DNA of 10,200 nucleotides, taken from positions 1-10,200 of the forward strand of contig JBCCZC010000192.1 in NCBI GenBank assembly GCA_039188505.1, given 5' to 3'. The position numbers and the translations under genes were made by a program. Below the pieces are notes generated by a model that was not told where the DNA came from, did no database searches, and was given only the letters and a program-made list of their open reading frames with translations. The stretch comes from JBCCZC01 sp039188505. GTDB lineage: Bacteria > Pseudomonadota > Gammaproteobacteria > Xanthomonadales > SZUA-38. Shown in pieces: positions 1-7,300 of this stretch. The first letter of the stretch is position 1; every line of letters starts with the position of its first letter.

Positions 1-1112
1 ACGACGCCCGCCCCGCTGGTCCTTACGCAGAAATCCCCCAGGTCGCCGCCGACCGATCGAATCTCGTTGTTCTCCACGCGAGCCGCGCCCAGTTCCTGGA
101 CCACCGCCGAGTCTGAACTCCCGACGATGACGTTGTCAGCCATCAGCAGATCAGAGGATTCACGGGAGCGGATTCCTCCTTCGTCATCGGGGATATCGAC
201 GATCCGATTGCCGACGACCTCCGAGGTCGATGTCTGAAACAGTGAAATGGCGTCCCCTTCCGTCAGCCGGATGTAGTTGTTCTCGATCCGATGGTTTGCG
301 CCGTTCCGGACTTCGATCCCGTTGACGTCTTCGGAAAGCAGGACCGCGTTGAGCGAAACACTCGAGCCGCCCGTTTCGCCGTCGGCGACCTTGATGCCAT
401 CGGCCTGGTTCAAGAGGTTCTGCGAGACCACGGCCCCGTTGCCGTGGATCTGCACCGCAAACTGTTCAGGGTTTCTCTCTGAGGTGGTGACGCTGAACAT
501 CCGGTTTCGGGTCACCGTCACGTTTTCGACCAGCGTCAGTGGCTCGTCCGTGCCCGCCACGAAACCAACGTGGCTTCTCACGACGCAGTTGTCCCGAAGG
601 TTGGCGCCGTCGGCACCTTCATTGACCAGGATCGCCCCAAAACCGTGCCGGATCGTCAGGTGCTCGATCGTGACGCGAGGGGCAGAGACGTTGAAGGCTG
701 ACCGCACGGCAATACCGAGCCCCTCGTCGGCGTCGAAGCCGCAGAGCCCGGGAGTCTCCCGCGTATCACACACGTCGATCTGCACCGACGGACAATTCTG
801 CTGTTCCATCGACCAGTCGATCGAGAGCAGGTCGTCGAATTCGTCGATTGAAAAAGATCCGGGCATGGACCCCGAGATGACGAGGTCCGATGTCGCCACA
901 ACGACCGATTCCTCGTAGGCAAAGCCGTCCGGACGTGGGCGTATGACGATCTGATCGCCGGCGGATGCCGCATCGACGGCGCCCTGGATCGTGTCGAAGC
1001 AGGCATCGTCACCGGGATCGACGCACAGGGTGGAAACGGGGCCCGCCTGGGCGATTGAAACCATGAGCAGCGCAGCCGCTGCCGTCGCGGTGATGTGCCG
1101 TGTCATGAACAT
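1..1112 (-). CDS. Secreted right-handed beta-helix (pectin-lyase-like/NosD-type) protein, 3' end outside window
   Basis: An uninterrupted minus-strand frame runs from ATG at 1112 off the window edge (370 codons visible, no stop), which is why a closed-ORF search misses it. Residues 1-24 are a Sec signal peptide (short basic start, Ala/Leu/Val core, AQA before Gly). Next come CVDPGDDACFDTIQGAVDAA and AGDQIVI, the usual entry into secreted parallel beta-helix proteins, and then a series of short Asn/Gly/Val-rich rungs such as VENVTVTRN, VSQNLLNQADGIKV, IENNYIRLTEGDAI, VVGNRIVD and MADNVIV. This NosD/pectin-lyase-like repeat pattern is typical of exported carbohydrate-binding, carbohydrate-cleaving or surface proteins. 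No catalytic motif can be assigned from the visible part, so the enzyme or adhesin role is open. A second in-frame ATG at 1106 is an alternative start; neither has a strong Shine-Dalgarno, although a G-rich run lies directly upstream. It probably has its own promoter (1137-1164). Confidence 0.85.
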   Translation of the reverse strand, partial: MFMTRHITATAAAALLMVSIAQAGPVSTLCVDPGDDACFDTIQGAVDAASAGDQIVIRPRPDGFAYEESVVVATSDLVISGSMPGSFSIDEFDDLLSIDWSMEQQNCPSVQIDVCDTRETPGLCGFDADEGLGIAVRSAFNVSAPRVTIEHLTIRHGFGAILVNEGADGANLRDNCVVRSHVGFVAGTDEPLTLVENVTVTRNRMFSVTTSERNPEQFAVQIHGNGAVVSQNLLNQADGIKVADGETGGSSVSLNAVLLSEDVNGIEVRNGANHRIENNYIRLTEGDAISLFQTSTSEVVGNRIVDIPDDEGGIRSRESSDLLMADNVIVGSSDSAVVQELGAARVENNEIRSVGGDLGDFCVRTSGAGV

Positions 1113-1136
1113 GATTCCCCACCCCCCTTTTCCTCC

Positions 1137-1164
1137 ATCATACGGCGAGGTCGCCCGTGTACAA
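1137..1164 (-). promoter_or_regulatory. Candidate sigma70-type promoter of the beta-helix gene
   Basis: Read on the minus strand, a TATGAT box (1137-1142; one mismatch to TATAAT) lies 16 nt downstream of TTGTAC (1159-1164; only the TTG half matches the -35 consensus). This would start transcription near 1130 and give a leader of about 20 nt before ATG at 1112. The position immediately upstream of a gene that follows a 181-bp gap supports it; the weak -35 keeps confidence moderate. Confidence 0.4.
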
Positions 1165-1207
1165 ACGGACTACGGGACGGGCGGTGCAATCGAAGCTCGG
1201 CGGCAAG

Positions 1208-1240
1208 CGGCATTTGAAAGAGGTGCTCTTTCAGACGCCG
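1208..1240 (-). terminator. Long hairpin between the TPR gene and the beta-helix gene; possible terminator or operator
   Basis: A perfect inverted repeat with 8-bp arms (TGAAAGAG / CTCTTTCA) around a 3-nt loop sits at 1215-1233. Flanking bases extend it to about a 15-bp stem with one mismatch and one G-U pair (outer arms CGGC/GCCG). It begins about 50 nt after the stop codon of the upstream TPR gene. No T-tract follows on either strand, so it is not a textbook intrinsic terminator. It could instead stabilise the 3' end of the TPR mRNA, or be a dyad operator for the downstream gene. Confidence 0.4.
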
Positions 1241-1293
1241 GAGTCTCCAACAGCGTCACCACCCAACGATGCCCCCGGAATGATTGATCGCCC

Positions 1294-3342
1294 CTACGAC
1301 TCCCCGTAGCGTTCCCGCAGCTCCTCGTAGCCGGGGTGCTCCTTCAGCGGAGCAAAGCCGCGGTGGGAGTCGATGAACAGGAAGCTCCGACCGCCAGGGA
1401 GGTCCAACATCTGCCGCAGCTCATCGAGGGCCGCGTCGTGAAGGCCGACGGCGACCAGGTTCTCGGCGTAGACAAAGCGGTTGAACTGCTCGAACGGCAT
1501 GTTGCCCTTCAGCAATTCACGAAACCGGCGTCGATGGATCTCGACCCAGGCTTGCGTCTGTAGAGCGTCGCCGCGAAGCGCGTAGAAGTGCAGGTAGCCC
1601 ATCGCAACTTCCGGATCTTCCGCGCCCTCAGCGCTGCTTGCGTTCGCTGCCGCGAGCACGCTTTCGGCCTCATCGAGGCTGGCCATGCCAGCCGCCGCTC
1701 GGCCGAGCGCCAGCTGTGCATTTGCGCGGAGAATAAAGTTCGATGCCGTGAATATCGGCAGGTCGTCGATCTCCGACAGCTCGAGCAGGCGTTCGAAATC
1801 GCCCGCCATCTGGGCGGCGTCAACGGCGCTTCCCAGGTGAAACTGGCCGGTCCGCTCGACTCCTCGCAAAAGCTCGCCGGCGCGCGCACCGTCACCCTCG
1901 CAGTCCATCACGTAACCCGAGGCGTGGACACGAACGTCCGGCGCTTCCGGGTAGAGGGCGAAGGCGGCCCTCACGTGCCGACCCGCGGCCGCGCAGTCGT
2001 CGATGTCCCGAGCCATGCTCACGAGGTTCGTCGCAATCGACAGGCTCCTCGGGTCCAGGATCTGTGCCCTCAGGGCGGTGTCGTAGGCTTCGTCGGCACG
2101 GCCCTGGCGGCGCAGGATGAACGCCTTCAGCATCAGCTGCTGCGCGTTGAGTGGAGTGTTCCGACGAAGCGCTTCGAGGGCCGCCAGGCTTCGGGCGTAC
2201 TCGTACTGCGCGCGGTAGAGATACACCGCGTCCGCCAGCTGGAGTTCGGGCAGCTGCGGGTCCAGCGCCGCAGCCCGATTGCGTGCTGCAAGGGCCGCCT
2301 CGCGCGTCTCGTCCGAGTTGGTGATCTGCGAATAGCGCGATCGTTCGATGGACAGCTGGACCCAGCCCAGCGCGAACGCGGGGTCCAGCGATACCGCCTG
2401 CTCGAAGGCGTCGATGGCGTCCGGGAGCGTTGACCGATTGTGTCCCGTGTCGCGGATGTTCAGCCCGCGAAGGTACGCGCTGTAGGCTTCGATATTTTCG
2501 GTCGGCACCTGCTTGATCAGCGCTTGATCCGGAGCGGTCAGCGTCAGCTTCAGCTCGTCTGCGATGGCCTTGGCAAGTTCTGCCTGGATGTCGAACAGGT
2601 CGGCGGCCGTGAGCTGGCGATCGTAGGTGTCCGCCCAGAGGTGCTGGTCGTTGGTCGCATCGATCAGCTGCGCGTTGACCCGGATGCGCTCACCTCGAGC
2701 CTGCACGCCCCCCTCCAGGACGTAGCCCGCGCCCAACTCGGCGCCGATTTCGCGCATGTTCTTGGTCGTGTTCGCGTACTCCATCATCGAGGTGCGGGAG
2801 ATCACGCGGAAGGAATCGAGCTTGGCCAGCCGCGTCAGCAGATCGTCATGGAGCCCGCCGGCGAGAAAGCCGCCATCGTCAGAGCCGGAGGCGGCAAAAG
2901 GCAGCACGGCGATGATCGGCGTCGTGCCCTCATCGGCCTCGGCATCCGGCTCGTCTTCAGCGCCGACACTAACGTTCGACGGTGGCGCCGATACTGAGTC
3001 GAAGCGCATGCGGTCTGCCAGGAGAGCTCCCATCCCGAGAAGCACCACCACGATCGTCGCGACATTCAGCCTTCGACCGATGGCGTCGTCCCGAGGTTGG
3101 GATCGGTCGATCGAAGTCTCGCGCTTGAGCCCGTCCGGGGTCAGCTCGAAGATCCAGGAAAAGGCGAGGACCAGGGGCAGCCCGAGCGCCAGCAGCACCG
3201 CGACCAGTCGGAGCCAGGTATCGGGGAATCCCAGGAGGTCGAAGAGGAGATCGGCGACCTGCAGTACCAGCCAGGAAGAAACGAGATAGAACACCGCAAC
3301 CTTGAATACGTTGCGACGCCTGAGCTCCGCGAATAGCCCCAT
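1294..3342 (-). CDS. Membrane TolB-like/TPR-repeat protein
   Basis: 682 residues. The N-terminus MGLFAELRRRNVFKVAVFYL is the typical start of a proteobacterial family of inner-membrane proteins with a TolB-like (FlgO/CadC-associated) domain and TPRs. Three membrane segments are visible at about 13-35, 43-66 and 93-110. An acidic linker (about 125-140) leads to the TolB-like domain at 143-268 (IIAVLPFAASGSDDGGFLAGG at its start, then VISRTSMMEYANTTKNMREI, YVLEGGVQ and DQHLWADTYDR). Alpha-helical TPR-like repeats fill 285-660; one clear unit is LPDAIDAFEQAVSLDPAFAL. The end, FAPLKEHPGYEELRERYG, is also family-typical. Relatives often carry an N-terminal adenylate cyclase or winged-helix domain; this one has neither, so it is probably a scaffold or sensor without its own output. 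It starts 86 nt after the GGDEF gene on the same strand, so co-transcription is possible. No good ribosome-binding site is visible, and the start was chosen by the conserved N-terminus. The exact function is unknown. Confidence 0.9.
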   Translation of the reverse strand: MGLFAELRRRNVFKVAVFYLVSSWLVLQVADLLFDLLGFPDTWLRLVAVLLALGLPLVLAFSWIFELTPDGLKRETSIDRSQPRDDAIGRRLNVATIVVVLLGMGALLADRMRFDSVSAPPSNVSVGAEDEPDAEADEGTTPIIAVLPFAASGSDDGGFLAGGLHDDLLTRLAKLDSFRVISRTSMMEYANTTKNMREIGAELGAGYVLEGGVQARGERIRVNAQLIDATNDQHLWADTYDRQLTAADLFDIQAELAKAIADELKLTLTAPDQALIKQVPTENIEAYSAYLRGLNIRDTGHNRSTLPDAIDAFEQAVSLDPAFALGWVQLSIERSRYSQITNSDETREAALAARNRAAALDPQLPELQLADAVYLYRAQYEYARSLAALEALRRNTPLNAQQLMLKAFILRRQGRADEAYDTALRAQILDPRSLSIATNLVSMARDIDDCAAAGRHVRAAFALYPEAPDVRVHASGYVMDCEGDGARAGELLRGVERTGQFHLGSAVDAAQMAGDFERLLELSEIDDLPIFTASNFILRANAQLALGRAAAGMASLDEAESVLAAANASSAEGAEDPEVAMGYLHFYALRGDALQTQAWVEIHRRRFRELLKGNMPFEQFNRFVYAENLVAVGLHDAALDELRQMLDLPGGRSFLFIDSHRGFAPLKEHPGYEELRERYGES

Positions 3343-3428
3343 GGGATCGAAGGTCGTTGCTTCAGCGCGCTAGATCATGGGCGATGACGGCGAGAAAGTC
3401 GATTGCAGGCAGACCGCGACGTCGCCGA

Positions 3429-6317
3429 TCAATCCGAGCTGCTTTCCCCGGCGGCACCGATCGGCTCCGCGTCGGGCAGGTCATCCTGCGCAGCGAATTC
3501 GATCCGATCCTTCCCGCCGGCCTTGGCGACATACAGCGCGCGGTCCGCACGAACCAGCAGGGACTCGGGGCCCTCCCCTGTTGCCCCGGTCGCCACGCCT
3601 GCGCTGACGGTAACGACATCGCGATGGGTGGCGCCGCGATGCGGGATCGCGGCATTGGCGAGCGCGTGTCGGAATCGTTCGAGGTCGGCCCGCGCTCGCT
3701 CAGGACCTGCAGGCCACGCAAGCACGAACTCCTCGCCACCATAACGGGCGACGACGACTTCCTCTGAAACCGCACCCGCGAGAAGCTCCGCCGTCGTGAC
3801 GAGACATCGGTCGCCGGCGGGGTGGCCATGACTGTCGTTGAAGGCCTTGAAGTCATCCACGTCCAGCAGCGCGAGGGTCACGGGTTCGGGCGCCGACATC
3901 AGCGCTTCGATACGCGCCTCGAACTCCCGGCGATTGGAAATGCCCGTGAGCTGGTCGGTGTTCGACAGCGCCTCCAGGGCGGCGTTGGCCGTTTTCAGGG
4001 ACTCGGTGCGGCTCGCCACCAGCTCCTCGAGACTGGCTTCGCGCTGGCGGAGCTGCCGGATCCGCCACATGGGCACCGCCACCAGCAGCGCGGCGCAGGC
4101 CAGGGCGAAGCCGCGCTGCACCCAGGGCTTCTCGTAGAACGCCGCCGGGACGACCAGACTCCTGGAGACCGGTTCGACCCAGGAACCCGATCCGTAACGC
4201 GCGGACACCTGAAACTCGTAGCGCCCGGGCGGCAGCCGTCGGTAGTCGGCGATGCGTTGCGGGCTCTGCTCCCAGGTCTCGTGCAGCGGCAGGAGTCGAT
4301 ATCGGAAATCGAGGCTGGCCGCGTCGGCGAGCGCGACTGCGCCGAAGTGAATCCGAAGCAGGCCGGGCTTCTCCGTCAGCGGCTCGCTCCCGAGTTCGAT
4401 CAGTCCGCCATCGGCAAGCGTTTCCTCGATCCGAAGTTGCAGTTGCTGTCGAGTCTCGTCCAGCCGCTTCGGGTCAACGACGCTCACCCCGCCCAGGCCG
4501 GCGAACCAGAGCCTGCCATCGGCGGTTCGAATCGCGCCCCTCATCCCGCCGTTGAATTCGCTGCTGAGCAGTCCGTCCCGTTCATCAAAGCGCTGGAAGA
4601 GGGGCCCTTCGGGAGGCTCGCCCTCGAGAACGCCTTGCAACGTCCTGCGTGTGATCCGAAAGAGGCCGCTATTGCTGGTCACCCAGACGGCACCGAATTC
4701 ATCTTCGACGACCGCGTGGGTATGGCCGTCCGTCAGTCCGTGTGCCGCACCGAAACGGTACGTCTCGCCCGGGGTGATCAGCGTCAGCCCCGAACTACAG
4801 ACCCAGAGCTCACCGTTTCGCTCCGCCAGGGCACAGGTCGCGTGCGCCGGGGCCGTCTCGACCCGTGACATGGTCCCGTCGAGGTCGATCTCGAAGAGGC
4901 CACCGTCCCCAGCGGCGTAGATCGTGCCGCGGGGCGATTCCACAAGCGCATCCGCCGTTCCCGTGAAACGGTCGTCGTTGGTGATCGGCTGCCACAGGTC
5001 CCCGTCGAAACGATAGATCAGGGAATCGGGCGCGCCGGCCCAGACGTCACCGCTCGACGCGACGAGGAGCGAGCGAAATGGCGCGTTGAGCTGTGCGATC
5101 GACTCCCAGCGTCCCTCGCGATGGCGCATCAATTCGGTGTTGCTCGCGACCCAGAGCGCGTCATCGCCCGGTGCGATGGCATCGATTCTGTAACCGCCGA
5201 TAGTCCCGCTGAGATCGACGGTTGACGCCACGTTTCCATCGATCATCCCCAGCTTGAGGCTGTTTGATCTCGCAGCGGCAAACACTCGCCCCTGGGGATC
5301 ATCGGCAACCTGGGCGATGGAGCTGAACGTGAATCCGCGCCGACGATCGATGCCGCGGACCGCAGCGCTACTGACTCGGCAAAGGCCCCGGGCCGTACCG
5401 GCCCAGAGCTGGCCGCGGTCATCGAGGGAAAGGCCCTGGACGTGGCGGCTCGGTAACAGGTCCAGGCTCTCCAGACCGCGTGACCCCCACCGCAGCAGGC
5501 CGTGATCCACCGTGCCGAACCAGACATCACCGGATGCATCGACGACCATCCGTTGCACCTGGAGCGGCTCGTCCCAGGTGGTCAACGTTTCGAGGTCCTG
5601 GCCATTCCAGCGGTGTAGGGCGAGCGCGCTCGCGAGGTAGACGGTCAGTACGCCCGTTTCCTGATCGGCCACCGTGGCGCCCGCGTGGAAACCGCTGGGT
5701 GGTCCCCGAAGCAGCTGCTCCCAGCGCCCGTCGCCAAGGTGGCGCCAGATTCCTGACCTGCTGCCAACGACGAAGCGCCCTTCGACATCGCTCCAGGCCG
5801 CGTTGAAGCGGTTCGAGTGGAGGGTCTGCGGGCTGACGATCGGCGCCAGTGATTCGTCCTTGGGAATGACCGCCGGGTTGATGTCGGTCAACACCAGCAT
5901 CCCGCGCGGCCCGGCTGCCAGCTGAACGGCATCGTTGCCGACGAAACGCTCGGTGTCGTTCCATTCCCAGTGGGCGTCACCGTCAACGCCGAAGCGGTAG
6001 ACGCCCCGCGTGGTGGTCCCGACCCAGAGGTCCCCGACCGAATCCACCGCGACCGCCGAGGCCTCGAGCTTGGGCAGCCTTCGGGTGAAGCCCTCCAGCA
6101 GGTCACTGAAGCGATGCCCATCGAAGAACGCCACACCCCCGTAGGTGGCCACCACCAGCCGGCCATCGGGCGCCATGGCCAGATCGGTCACCGTGCCATG
6201 GGGCAGACCGTCGGACACATCGAAGCAGTGAAGCGCGTGCTCTGCCAGGGAGATATCGGAATCGACGCCCACCGTTGCCCCGTGGCTGGCAGCAAGCAGA
6301 ACAAGAGCTGAGATCAT
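3429..6317 (-). CDS. Membrane diguanylate cyclase with Reg_prop beta-propeller and Y_Y_Y sensor
   Basis: 962 residues. After a short hydrophobic N-terminus (a weak, uncharged signal sequence) come repeated propeller blades at about 30-640, with two-component-regulator propeller signatures such as VDSVGDLWVGT, VDASGDVWFGT, LDDRGQLWAGT and EDEFGAVWVTS. A Y_Y_Y domain follows at about 650-725 (FRYRLLPLHETWEQSP, RRLPPGRYEFQVSA), then one membrane helix at about 736-751, a helical linker at 752-785 and a GGDEF domain from 786. The cyclase has TDQLTGISNRR, DVDDFKAFNDSHGHPAGD with metal-binding Asp819, and the signature RYGGEEF at 860-864, so it should make cyclic di-GMP from two GTP in the cytoplasm under control of a periplasmic signal. 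The RxxD inhibitory site expected seven residues before RYGGEEF is absent (SEEV there). An in-frame TGA two codons before ATG 6317 fixes the start closely, although no clear Shine-Dalgarno is seen. No cognate histidine kinase is present; the output domain is built in. Confidence 0.93.
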   Translation of the reverse strand: MISALVLLAASHGATVGVDSDISLAEHALHCFDVSDGLPHGTVTDLAMAPDGRLVVATYGGVAFFDGHRFSDLLEGFTRRLPKLEASAVAVDSVGDLWVGTTTRGVYRFGVDGDAHWEWNDTERFVGNDAVQLAAGPRGMLVLTDINPAVIPKDESLAPIVSPQTLHSNRFNAAWSDVEGRFVVGSRSGIWRHLGDGRWEQLLRGPPSGFHAGATVADQETGVLTVYLASALALHRWNGQDLETLTTWDEPLQVQRMVVDASGDVWFGTVDHGLLRWGSRGLESLDLLPSRHVQGLSLDDRGQLWAGTARGLCRVSSAAVRGIDRRRGFTFSSIAQVADDPQGRVFAAARSNSLKLGMIDGNVASTVDLSGTIGGYRIDAIAPGDDALWVASNTELMRHREGRWESIAQLNAPFRSLLVASSGDVWAGAPDSLIYRFDGDLWQPITNDDRFTGTADALVESPRGTIYAAGDGGLFEIDLDGTMSRVETAPAHATCALAERNGELWVCSSGLTLITPGETYRFGAAHGLTDGHTHAVVEDEFGAVWVTSNSGLFRITRRTLQGVLEGEPPEGPLFQRFDERDGLLSSEFNGGMRGAIRTADGRLWFAGLGGVSVVDPKRLDETRQQLQLRIEETLADGGLIELGSEPLTEKPGLLRIHFGAVALADAASLDFRYRLLPLHETWEQSPQRIADYRRLPPGRYEFQVSARYGSGSWVEPVSRSLVVPAAFYEKPWVQRGFALACAALLVAVPMWRIRQLRQREASLEELVASRTESLKTANAALEALSNTDQLTGISNRREFEARIEALMSAPEPVTLALLDVDDFKAFNDSHGHPAGDRCLVTTAELLAGAVSEEVVVARYGGEEFVLAWPAGPERARADLERFRHALANAAIPHRGATHRDVVTVSAGVATGATGEGPESLLVRADRALYVAKAGGKDRIEFAAQDDLPDAEPIGAAGESSSD

Positions 6318-6462
6318 GAATCAGTGGGTACCGCGAACGCCGGAATCACGAGTGTACTCCGACTGATCGGGCCTGGTCGTTCGGGCATTCGCACTGCGTT
6401 TGCTCGTATTGATCCTGTCTCACAGCGCCGCTCCGCGTGCGTCCCCCCGTTTGCCCGAGCAT

Positions 6463-7287
6463 TCAGCGATCGAAGAATGGGTACAGGGCATTCGCGCGGC
6501 GGCGAAGCAGCGCCAGCCACTCCGGGCCGTCATCCGTGTAATAGCCGATGGTCTTGTTGGTGTCGAATACGATCGGTTCGTCATGGTGGACCACGTAGTC
6601 GAACTTGCCGTACTCGAAGCCCAGTTCCTGGCGGATCGCTCGGACCTTGGGGTGCACGTCAGTCTCCTCGTAGCTCTCGTAGGTGCTCTCGTTGATCACG
6701 GGGTGTGAGGAGGTGATGAGATAGCAATCCTCGGCGTCTCCCAGGAAATGGTAGCCGCGGATGGCGTTGCGTCCATCGATCCGTTCCGGGAGGAACTTCT
6801 CGACGATCAGCGCCGGGTCATCGAAATACGCTTCCGGAACCCGGTCGGACCGTTCGAAAACCCGGTACTTCTTGGGGTGGTTGATCCCGGACGATGAGTG
6901 GCTCGTCGGGCCTTTGCCAGCCATGGCGCGTTCGGGATAGCCGCCGTAGTTGAGATCGGTCTTGACGATGACGGGACCAGGCCAGGCGGACGATCGATCG
7001 ACGAGGTGTCGACTGAGCACGGACTTGCGGATGTCGAGGACACGGCGGTTGATGACGTTGGGGTGCGCCTCGATGATGTCCCGGTATTCGTCGCTCAGCT
7101 TCGACATGTCGACGTGATTGATGAGCAGGTCGACCTTCGGGACACGACGCCCCGGCCGCACGATCAGGACGCGAATACCGTCCGCGGACCAGAGCCTGAC
7201 CAGGTGGCGGATGAAGTAGCCCGTGATGGCTTCGCGACCCTGGCCCGCGTGCACCAGAATGCCGAGCCTGCGTCCTCGAAGGTTCAT
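6463..7287 (-). CDS. ATP-grasp-fold protein of unknown substrate
   Basis: 274 residues starting MNLRGRRLGILVHAG; the start is chosen because GGAGGA lies 7 nt upstream of ATG 7287. The layout matches an ATP-grasp ligase: an N-terminal Rossmann-like part (1-60), a lysine strand VIVK at 106-109 followed by the glycine-bearing DLNYGG loop, the hinge strand ALIVEKFLPE at 159-168 (equivalent to the QEFI segment), and the metal-binding end GKFDYVV at 227-233 plus VFDTNKTIG at 240-248, where Asp242 and Asn244 take the places of the usual Glu and Asn. ATP-grasp enzymes join a carboxylate to an amine or thiol through an acyl-phosphate; the substrate here cannot be read from sequence. It begins 4 nt after the restored stop of the solute-binding protein gene, which implies translational coupling. 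A frameshift upstream makes it look like the C-terminal half of a larger fusion, but I regard that as artificial. No precursor peptide or partner enzyme is visible nearby. Confidence 0.75.
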   Translation of the reverse strand: MNLRGRRLGILVHAGQGREAITGYFIRHLVRLWSADGIRVLIVRPGRRVPKVDLLINHVDMSKLSDEYRDIIEAHPNVINRRVLDIRKSVLSRHLVDRSSAWPGPVIVKTDLNYGGYPERAMAGKGPTSHSSSGINHPKKYRVFERSDRVPEAYFDDPALIVEKFLPERIDGRNAIRGYHFLGDAEDCYLITSSHPVINESTYESYEETDVHPKVRAIRQELGFEYGKFDYVVHHDEPIVFDTNKTIGYYTDDGPEWLALLRRRANALYPFFDR

Positions 7288-7300
7288 CCCGTCATCCTCC
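7285..7300 (-). promoter_or_regulatory. Ribosome-binding site that separates the SBP and ATP-grasp genes
   Basis: On the minus strand GGAGGA (7300-7295) overlaps the end of the solute-binding protein gene, is directly followed by its TGA (7294-7292) and sits 7 nt before ATG 7287. This near-consensus site is the main reason to split the long open frame into two genes at this point. Confidence 0.65.

Noticed and set aside
1588..2433. Long plus-strand open frames such as 1588-2433, 2440-2997 and 3822-4868
   Set aside because: They are antisense to strongly supported genes, have low-complexity Arg/Gly/Val-rich products with no recognisable domain, and are expected in GC-rich DNA.
6318..6462. TACACT-like -10 element and a small minus-strand ORF (6520-6314) in the gap before the GGDEF gene
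   Set aside because: No matching -35 element is found, and the small ORF overlaps the end of the ATP-grasp gene with an Arg/Ala/Pro-rich product and no ribosome-binding site. I see nothing else definite in this 145-bp gap.
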